64,000 bases of DNA, taken from Odobenus rosmarus divergens. Its lineage: Eukaryota > Chordata > Mammalia > Carnivora > Odobenidae. Position numbers and translations under genes: made by a program. The stretch is taken from NCBI RefSeq assembly GCF_000321225.1, contig NW_004450303.1, positions 1,057,516 through 1,121,515 on the forward strand, in the 5' to 3' direction. This document shows positions 56,376-64,000 of the stretch, piece by piece. Below the pieces are notes generated by a model. The model ran no database searches and was not told the DNA's origin. It saw nothing but the letters and a program-made list of their open reading frames with translations. Positions within the stretch are counted from its first letter, which is position 1; every line of letters begins with the position of its first letter.

Positions 56376-56600
56376 GTTGGTATAATGGAAAGTGAATGGG
56401 CTTTGGTGCCAAAGGCTTAACTTGGCATTGTGATTTATCAGCTTTCTGGCAATTGGCTCTGTGCCTTGGTTTCCTCATCTGTAATGAGAAAAGCAGGATT
56501 TACAAAATTGTTATAAGGATCAAAGATAATAGTTGTTGGAATAGTACTTGACAAATGCATCACAGGCATTAAATAAGTGCTTGCTATTTGAGTTCTGTTT
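56376..56600 (+). mobile_element. MIR SINE, sense, copy B
   Basis: Full MIR order: 'ggtataatggaaagtgaatgggctttggtgcc', 'cattgtgatttatcagctttctggc', 'tctgtgccttggtttcctcatctgtaatgag', 'gttataaggatcaaagataatag', 'gtacttgacaaatgcatcacaggcattaaataagtgc'. It has the 5' part that copy A lacks. Confidence 0.85.
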
Positions 56601-58012
56601 TCTTGAAATGTATCCAGGGAAACACTGCATCACACAGAGTCAGAAATCCTTGAGCTGGGAGAGCTTTACAGACCATGTGTTATAAAGCAGTCTAGTAAAG
56701 AGGATGTGGGCTGCTTCACGCTAAGCCACCTGGGAACCCCGTAACTTGATAAGGTTCAGAAAGAGTGTAATCTTCCTCAGATATAGAAGTCCAAAGACTC
56801 AGTTTTAATTCATCCCCAGAGGACTAATCAATATTAACAAAATATATCATTTAAATTGTTCTCAATGGCAAAATACCTGTGGTGATAAATGGGGTTGGTT
56901 GCATAGACAGGATGCTCCATCTCTTAAGAGAATATCTACTTAGTAGACTAGATCAACCAATTCCTCAATAAGAAAATTGAGTCAGAGGAAGTTCCCCCAA
57001 AATATTCTATCTGTGGATCTATATAAATAAGTTTTTGAAAAATGCTTTTATTTTAAATATCAAAAATCGTGTTGTGACAAACTATATATTTGTACATCAT
57101 ATTTTCACAAAAATACATTCATCATTAGTATATAAAATTAATCTTATATTATCAGGCCTCTTCCCATTCCTGATGATTTCTATAAGTAGATTAAACAAGA
57201 CTGTATGTAATTCAAAGAAAATATTCTCAGGACCTTTGGGATGTGGATATCTAGCTTCTTAAATATTCACACTAAAAGACTGGTCCCTTTTGTTGATTCT
57301 CATTGATAGATGGCAATCTGATTTACTGTAAAGCCTACTCCTTTAAGATCTAATATGCATTTAATACACATTTGTTTTATTTTGTTTGGTGAGAACCAGA
57401 ATGTCTGTATTGGGATGTTCTAAATATTCTTTTTTATTCAATTAATAAATATTTATCAAACAAAACTGGGCCAGCTTTAGAAAGTCCCAAGCATGCATTT
57501 CCATTACCTAACTTCTCCCCATCCAAACTTTAAAAGACAACAAGAATGAGTAATATTATAGTCCCATCATATCTTTGTCTATTTCAGAATGACTCCTAAG
57601 GTATTATTTGTGGATCTAGAAATAACCCTAGGGAAAGATGCTGAGAGGAAATGGAGTAAATTTAGCTGTCAGAACATATCAGTGAGATACCTTTTGACAT
57701 GACTAACTCAAACTGATTAAATAATATGTAATTTGTTATTCACAGAGCAGGAGTTCACATGGAAAGTGGGCTTCGGGATTGGTAGATTTACTGGTTCAAC
57801 AACGTAAGCAAGGACTCTGAACATTTCCATCTTCTTCTTTCATGGTCAACGGCATTGACTTCACTCTGTTTCCTCATTGCCACAAGTGACTCCCAGGAGC
57901 CTGAGGGCTGCTTGAGCTCTTAATTAAATCCCATGGCAGTGTGAGACTGTCCATTCCTCTCACTTAATAGGGATGAGTAAATATCTGCTGAAAGATAATC
58001 TTAGTGAATCTC
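56601..58012. other. No gene or named repeat recognised
   Basis: AT-rich to about 57700. The part at 57740-58010 is less AT-rich and could be an old transposon, but I cannot name it. Confidence 0.45.
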
Positions 58013-58362
58013 TCATGACACCCAGGAACTGGCACCTCTTAAGAGGCCCTCAAGGGACCCCTGTACCAAAAGCCAGAACCCTGTAGCTAAGGGGTTGAAG
58101 GACCTCCCCAAGGGAAGGGCCTGGCAACTGGCAGGATCCCCCACCCTGAAAGACTTGGGACTGTGCTCACTGGACCTGCTCCAAGGGTCAGACACCAGGT
58201 TCTTCCTACCCCCACCTGCCTCTGGGTCGGGGAGCCTACTGTCCTGGTACTCAAAGGGAAACCCTGAGCCTGGAGTCTGAGGCTGGTTCCTAGCAGTACT
58301 GTGGGGGGGACAGGGATTTGGGGTGGCGGGGGGGCAATAAAGAGATTTGACCTTGTTAAAAT
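58013..58362 (+). pseudogene. Possible retrocopy of an mRNA 3' end (GC-rich)
   Basis: This 330-base block is clearly richer in G+C than the flanks and has sharp edges. On the plus strand an open frame of 86 codons runs from 58020 to a TGA at 58278-58280, without a start. Its end reads LLSWYSKGNPEPGV. AATAAA lies at 58336-58341, 56 bases after the stop, and 'gttaaaa' at 58355-58361 may be the remnant of a poly-A tail. Stop, short 3' UTR, poly-A signal and isochore mismatch together suggest a 5'-truncated processed pseudogene. I do not recognise the parent protein. No target-site duplication is visible, so a genuine terminal exon or an old LTR is possible. Confidence 0.4.
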
Positions 58363-59254
58363 TTTTTTGCATATTTTCCCAAGAAAAGGAATAATAGTTA
58401 TTTTGTTGCTGTTGATTATTTTTCCATGATGTTTGTATATCCTTGGAAGATAGACACTATGTGTGTCTCCCTCTAAGCAGAGGGGTGATTTGTCTTCTGA
58501 CCAGGGTAACAAAGATAATATTTCCACTAGGACAGAGATGGTTCAGAATTGCTGGTGGTTCCTTTAATAAGATTGGAGATCTCCTAAAATCAGCATTTCT
58601 CAGCTGTGACACAGACCCGCTGTGTGTAGGATTCAGTGGAGCCCACCCCACATCTCCCCAGTGGGGTTTAGAGTACAAGAAGAATAGACATGAACATGAA
58701 GCTTATGCTGTCTGCCGTGTCTTTAGTAACACATTCCTTTTTCTCTGAGCTAGTGGTCTCCATGTCTTTCGGCACCATCTAAAAAATTTGCAGCAGATAA
58801 ACTTTTTAGGTAGAATAAAAACTCAGATCTCTCAGTTCTTTTCAGTTTCCAAAAACATTTCTAGCATGCTTCTTCTACCATGAAATTAGTTAAATTTCAG
58901 TTGCATGTTGTTCCCAAACCAATTGCCAGCAATAAGAATGAACTACAATTAGAAGAAGCAGCCCCATGCCTTGAGCTGAGGCCAGTTCTCAGACTACAGC
59001 TCTATTGTTCAGTAAGTAGAAGAAGAATGGAATAGAATCTGGAGACTCAAGTATTAGGCAAGAGTTCCACCCAAATAATGATGGCATTTAGAAAGATTTT
59101 ATATGAGAAAAACATGGGAGTTAAGGCTTTTTTGCTGTAACAGTGATATGGCTGATGGGACGAAACCCCCAGATGAATGCTCCCCTGTATTTTTTAAGCC
59201 AAAGATAGCAGCACCTCTTTTAAGGAAATATGCTGATTATTATACCCTAACCCT
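58363..59254. other. No gene recognised
   Basis: The part at 58440-58770 is moderately GC-rich and may be an unnamed old LTR or DNA repeat; short frames on both strands overlap there. The rest is unassigned. Confidence 0.4.
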
Positions 59255-59590
59255 CAATGGTGTTATTTTATTTATTTTTTTTAATTTAAATTCAATTAAT
59301 TAACATATAGCGTATTATTGGTTTCAGAGGCAGAGGTGAGTGATTCATCAGTCTTTATAATACCCAGTGCTCATTACATCATGTGCCCTCCTTAATGTCC
59401 ATCACCCAGTTACCCCATCCCTCCACCCCTGCCCCTCCAGCAACCCTAAGTTTGTTTCCTATGATTAAGAGTCTCTTATGGTTTGTCTCCCTTTCTGATT
59501 TCATCTTGTTTTATTTTAATATGTGCAACTCATATCACATATGTGTATCTCATTTTGTTCAGTTAATACCTTAAGATTCTTTTAAGATTT
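59255..59590 (-). mobile_element. Carnivore L1 3' UTR, antisense
   Basis: T-rich 3' end, then 'aattcaattaattaacatatagcg', 'ttataatacccagtgctcattacatcatgtgccctccttaatg', 'tcacccagttaccccatcc', 'gagtctcttatggtttgtctccc'. It is the reverse of the L1 3' UTR second module (compare 54376-54560) and the same type as 10680-10790. The open frame at 59383-59574 is antisense L1. Confidence 0.9.
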
Positions 59591-59899
59591 TTCCAGTCAT
59601 AGAACAAACAGCAAAATTCTTCTCAATTCTCTCAATTGGCAACAGAAGATATCTCCCCTTTTTGATAAAGCATTTTTATAACTGTATTTATAGTAATGTC
59701 TAAGTTCAGATTATTAGGTTTTGTGGGGTTTTTTAGTAAATCTTAAAGATATCTACTTAATAAATTAATTTCATAATTTTAGCAAATTAAAGTAACTGCT
59801 AAATCATATCCTTCATTTATTTTTATTCACTACTGACAGACTTTAGTTTAACCCCAGAGGATTTTCCTGAGAGTACTGAAAATTAATATGGCGCTTGAT
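59591..59899. other. No gene recognised
   Basis: AT-rich unassigned sequence. Confidence 0.5.
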
Positions 59900-60700
59900 A
59901 TACAATTTACTGCTCAATAGCATTAGTCACTAGGGGAATGTAAATCAAAATCGTATGAAGTACCACTTCACAACCACATGGGTAGGTATAATTTTTTTTT
60001 AATGAAAAATAGCAAGTGTTAGCAAGATGTAGAGAAATGGAACTCTTGGACATTGTTGTTGAGAATGTAATATGTCTCAGTCACTGTAGAAAACAGTTCA
60101 GCTGTTCCTCAAAAAGTTAAACTTAGAATGACCATATGGCCCAGCAATTCCACTCCTGGGTGTATATCCAAAATAATTGAAAATGAGCACTCAAACAAAT
60201 ACATATGCAACCATGTTCATAGCTGCATTAGTCACAATAGTCCAAAAATGGAGACAGTCCTACTGGCCATCATCAGATGAATGCATAAACAAATTGTGAT
60301 ATATACATGTAATGGAATATTATTCTTCATAAAAAGAATGAGGTAGTGATACATACTTTGATGTGGATAAACCTCTAGGACATTATGCTATGTGAAGGAA
60401 GCCAAATGCAAAAGCTTACATATTGTATGATTCCATTTATATGAAATATTCAGTATAGTTAAATCCACAGAAACAGAAGGCAGATTGGTAGTTGTCAGGG
60501 AGTGGGAGGTAGTAGTAATAGGAATGGGGTGTACATCCTTAATGTGTACAGGTTTCCTTTTGGGGTGATGAAAATGTTTTGGAACTAGATAATGGTGGTT
60601 GTATAACACTACAAATGCACTAAAGGCCATTGAATTGCTTACTTTAAAATGGTTAATTTTATGTTATAAAAATTCATCTCAAAAAATTGAAAAGTTTGAC
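59900..60700 (+). mobile_element. LINE-1 3' end (older L1M type), sense
   Basis: 'tgctcaatagcattagtcac', 'gtaccacttcacaacc', 'gaaatggaactcttggacattg', 'gaccatatggcccagcaattcc', 'gtaatggaatattattcttcataaaaag', 'tgatgtggataaacc', 'gggagtgggaggtag', 'aaaatgttttggaactagataatggtgg' and a terminal 'ttcatctcaaaaaattg' are L1M-type landmarks in order. It is 5'-truncated and dead; the minus-strand frame at 60388-60630 is antisense. Confidence 0.88.
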
Positions 60701-62184
60701 AATTGTTTAAAAATGCTGGTACCTTACTAGCAAGTAGAATATTCCACTAACATACATATGTAATTTATAATTTCTTTTAACTTGGAATATTTTTATGAAT
60801 CAAATATAGCTGGATATTATGCCTTTTATCATGTAAAATGCTTAGGCACCAATTCCAGAACTCTAATGTATTTTTAATTTATAATCTTTTAACAAAACAT
60901 AAAACTTTTACGACATTTATACATTCCTATGTTCATATCACACTACTAAAGGGAAAAAAACCCAAAGTGAAACATAAGATTTCAGTATCTTTTAGGATAA
61001 ATGTTTAATTGTTAGAAAGGGTGCTTTGGAGTGTCTGATTTTTAATCTGAATGATAGGATATATATTTCAAATTATATTGAAACTTCATCCTTCAGATCC
61101 ACTTAGTTTGTTTCACTGAAGAATTATTGCTTAAAATGAGCTTTTTGCAAAAATTAAATATTTAATTGTCCAACAGCTCTTTCAAGAAAAGTAATCAAAA
61201 TGACTCAAATTCATTTGTATTGATGACAGATTTTTCAAAACACAGCAATTATATTTGAAAAGATTTCAATTCCTGATTTAAGGCCACGCAGAGTACTGTC
61301 TCATAAGAAATTCTGCTTCTTGACAAGCGAGTTGCTATCAAAGATTTGCAGTATCTGTCCCCCTTAACCTTTACAGTGACAATTTCAAATGAAGAAAATG
61401 ACCTTTATCTGTCTTGTTCAGGCACAGTTTAGGGGCCAAAAGTTCATTTTTGACATATTCACTAAGGATAATGGATATCACTGATGGCCTTTGATAATTG
61501 TGTGGCATTAATATAAATGATGAATTATTAAATACTTTCATGCTATTTATTTAACTTGGATGACAAATCTCACTTTTAAAAGTGTTCTTTGGAGTGTTAA
61601 AGATTATGTTTGTCCTATTTTGCTTACTTACATTCATGGAAGTTTTTCAGTATTAAGCTCATATTTTTATTATCACCGAGATAAGATAATTCAAGTGCTT
61701 TTCCTTCACTGCTATTCTTTAGAACACATTATTTGATTCCAAATTTTCTTCCTCATTTACAAAGTCATTATAGAGATGGGCTGATCGCTTTGGGCAGTTC
61801 ACCCTTCAGAACATAAAGCTTCTAGTTTTTCTGCATGATGAGTGACATAAGTTCTGGGTTCTGAGACTGAGGTCATATTGTTGCTGCGTCTTATATCATT
61901 AAGCATTCATTAGAGAAGTATGTGCATGTGCCTGCTATGTAAGGAATTGCAGATGTAAAGAAGTAAGGCACACAAAATTCAGAAACCAATATAACATGAA
62001 GTCTATTATTAACATATTCTTTCGTGATTCCCAAGAGAAGATCAAAGTTTTGTAATACTTTTCAAAATAAAATAAGAAAAGGGAAATATTTGCAAATGGC
62101 AGGCTCATTATATTCTTCCATCCTACACAAAAATTTCCACCATGAAAAGTATCTATCCTCGTGTTTGATCATTTTTTTTTCAGT
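60701..62184. other. No gene recognised
   Basis: AT-rich unassigned sequence. A weak antisense L2/MIR-like phrase 'gcctgctatgtaaggaattgcagatg' occurs at about 61930-61960. Confidence 0.45.
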
Positions 62185-62700
62185 GAATATATGTTGAGTA
62201 ACTACCAGGTCACATGTACAGTCTTGAGCAGTGGGGATACAGCGGAGATCAAAAGAGCAAGACCCTCTTGGAGCTTAAGGGGAAATGATAGAGACATTGT
62301 ACGCTATTGGCCTTGAATAATGCTAATAAATATAGAAGATGTTTAAGTGATCTGTAGGCAAATTACAAGGTTGATAGGAGAGTACTCTAGGAATTCTAAT
62401 TAGTTTATAAATCTGGGAAGTCCTGTCTGAGCAAATAATAGCTAAGCAGATGCCTGAAGGATAAATAGGACTCAGGTAGAGAATGGTGGCCAAGCATTCC
62501 TGGCTGATGGAAAGGGCTCTGGTGAGGGAATGATTGTGACCTGAAGATCCTTTTGAGGAAATGATAGAAAGCAACATTGCGGGAGTGTAGTGAGCAACAT
62601 AAGATAGGGCATTTGGTGCACTGGAACTTATAGTTAGGAGCTTCCATGGTTTTGAAAAGCACATTTTATTCTTCATAGGTCTATCCTTAAATCCCAGCAA
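62185..62700 (-). mobile_element. L2 LINE, antisense, about 0.5 kb
   Basis: 'atatgttgagtaactaccaggtcac', 'gagcagtggggatacagcggagatc', 'ccctcttggagcttaagggg', 'gatgcctgaaggataaataggac', 'gtggccaagcattcctggc' and 'ggctctggtgagggaatg' match the antisense L2 3' end very well in order. Minus-strand frames of 85 and 151 codons in it come from this element and adjoining sequence, and lie outside the L2 reverse-transcriptase region. Confidence 0.85.
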
Positions 62701-62817
62701 AAGTTTGACATAAATGTACAGATTGGAGTGGGCAGTATTAGTACCAAAGCTACACATCACATTTCTTGTTAGCCACATTTTCGATGGCTGAGGGCTTACT
62801 TATTTAAAAATACTTTA

Positions 62818-63004
62818 GGGGTGCCTGGGTGGCTCAGTTGGTTAAGCACCTGCCTTTGGCTCAGGTCGTGATCCCGGGGTCTTTGGTTTGAGCCCCATGG
62901 TAGGCTCCCTGCTCAGTGGGGAGTCTGCTTCTGCCTCTCCCTCTTTCCCTCCCCCTGTCTCGTGCTCTTTCTCTCTCTTTCTCTATAAAATAAATAAAAT
63001 ATTT
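62818..63004 (+). mobile_element. SINEC element, sense
   Basis: Head GGGGTGCCTGGGTGGCTCAG, 'ctttggctcaggtcgtgatccc', 'gctcagtggggagtctgcttctgcctc', CT run and AAATAAATAAAATA tail. The duplication TTAAAAATACTTTA (62804-62817) and TTAAAAAATACTTTA (63005-63019) brackets it. Confidence 0.97.
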
Positions 63005-63019
63005 TTAAAAAATACTTTA

Positions 63020-64000
63020 TAATTTTATTTGTTTTGGAAAAAATCTATTATACACTCTACCTTATGAAAGATCATGATATGATAGGATTTATTAAACTTC
63101 TATGTATACTTTAGAGATATGGAAAGCAACACTGGGCAGAGGAAATATTCCTAAACTAAATTTAAGTCCTGGATCAGCCAACAATTACCTAAAATCTCTG
63201 TACTGTTTCCTTAAAATCTAATGAATAATAAGTATTGAGTGTATCAAATAATAGATAATGAAAGAGTATACAGACTCCATGGAAAACCAGAAAGCACAGT
63301 GAATCTAAGAGTCCAGTTGCTTGTATTATTAGTCTGCTTTGGATCTCAGAAACTCTAGTTACTTCTATCTTGATTTCTAGCTCTGTAACAAAGGGAGGAG
63401 TTTCAGATCAGTGAAGTATTCCTATTCTTAGAAATAAATGGTGATTATAAGCAGGAAGGGTTACCTTCATCGTTCAAGGAGACTGAAATGTTAAAATGTT
63501 AAGATGCAAAATGTTAAAAAGAATACATGCTGAAAGCTTTGCAGACTAATTTATTATTTTTAAATGGTTTCATTAGTCACAGACATGAGCATATTATTAA
63601 CACTTGAATAAACTTGCCCTTTTAGAATTGAGAAGGGAATTAAATTCCAAAGACTATTATATAAAACAAAAATTTCCTTTTAGCAAAGTTATTTTTATTC
63701 ATATACAGATTATATGCAGTTTGTCTGTTTCTTAATTTGGAATTCAGATAATTCAATGATAATAATAATGATAATAATAATAATAATACCTCTTACACTT
63801 ACTAAGTTGAAGCAGATGGAAATAGAAAACCCAAGCTGATATTCAGCATATAATCACTATGCAAATATTCCAACAGCTTGCATGATTTTTCAAACTATTA
63901 TCTCAAGAGCAACAAACCATTATATTGAAAAGTTGAGAAAGACAGCACATTAAAAATATGTTATGCATATAGAGTTTGAGACCATTTGTACTCAATTCAA
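63020..64000. other. No gene; trinucleotide repeat inside
   Basis: AT-rich unassigned sequence to the window end. An (AAT)n/(GATAAT)n tract occupies 63756-63787. Confidence 0.5.
63756..63787. repeat. (AAT)n microsatellite
   Basis: AATGATAATAATAATG units pass into uninterrupted AAT repeats. Confidence 0.92.

Noticed and set aside
62323..62778. 151-codon minus-strand frame
   Set aside because: It lies mostly over an antisense L2 3' end, outside its reverse-transcriptase region, with no domain.

Overview
This window reads as gene-poor nuclear DNA from a carnivoran mammal, either an intergenic desert or the inside of a very large intron. It is AT-rich, about two thirds A+T by eye. The clearest taxonomic marker is a set of 16 tRNA-derived SINEC elements with A-box and B-box heads, a CT-rich body and an AATAAA-containing A-rich tail. 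Their subtype is the one I associate with arctoid caniforms such as bears, pinnipeds and mustelids. I see no dog-type or cat-type SINEC head, so an arctoid caniform is my best guess. Carnivore-type L1 3' UTRs agree with this. A run of Ns at 7332-8197 shows it comes from a draft assembly.

I found no protein-coding gene, tRNA gene, rRNA gene, CRISPR array or bacterial-style feature. Every long open frame is a remnant of L1 ORF2, part of a SINE or LTR, a low-complexity translation, a read-through of Ns, or a chance ORF. The best candidate for anything gene-derived is a GC-rich block at 58013-58362. It has an 86-codon open C-terminal-like frame, a stop, and an AATAAA signal 56 bases after the stop, and it may be a retrocopy of an mRNA 3' end.

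Layout. 1-8.4 kb: antisense L1 3' end, old L1M/HAL1 pieces, two abutting hAT MITEs, an antisense MLT1 LTR, a SINE with a (GAAA)n tail, then a SINE whose 3' target-site duplication was hit by a 5'-inverted L1 (contains the gap). 9-16 kb: sense L1 3' end, antisense L2, SINEs, and an 89-bp palindrome at 14449-14537. 16-30 kb: SINEs, MIRs, an L1 carrying an antisense SINE, followed at once by a second 5'-inverted L1. 30-37 kb: an antisense L1 broken by three SINEs, one pair tail-to-tail, then further SINEs including two young-looking ones. 37-49 kb: mostly unassigned, with a long antisense L2 that retains reverse-transcriptase traces. 49-60 kb: a solo LTR, an MLT1 LTR, a reference-quality carnivore L1 3' UTR, and several locally repeated segments. 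60-64 kb: L1 3' end, L2, SINE and a trinucleotide repeat.

There are no co-operating genes to describe. The content is a layered record of retrotransposition: L2/MIR and hAT MITEs oldest, then MLT1 and L1M, then carnivore L1 and SINEC. Repeat family names come from remembered consensus sequences and have not been searched against a database. I do not see an undescribed biological system here. The most unusual items are the inverted L1 pair, the 89-bp palindrome, the GC-rich retrocopy candidate, and the locally repeated segments that no repeat name I know fully explains.
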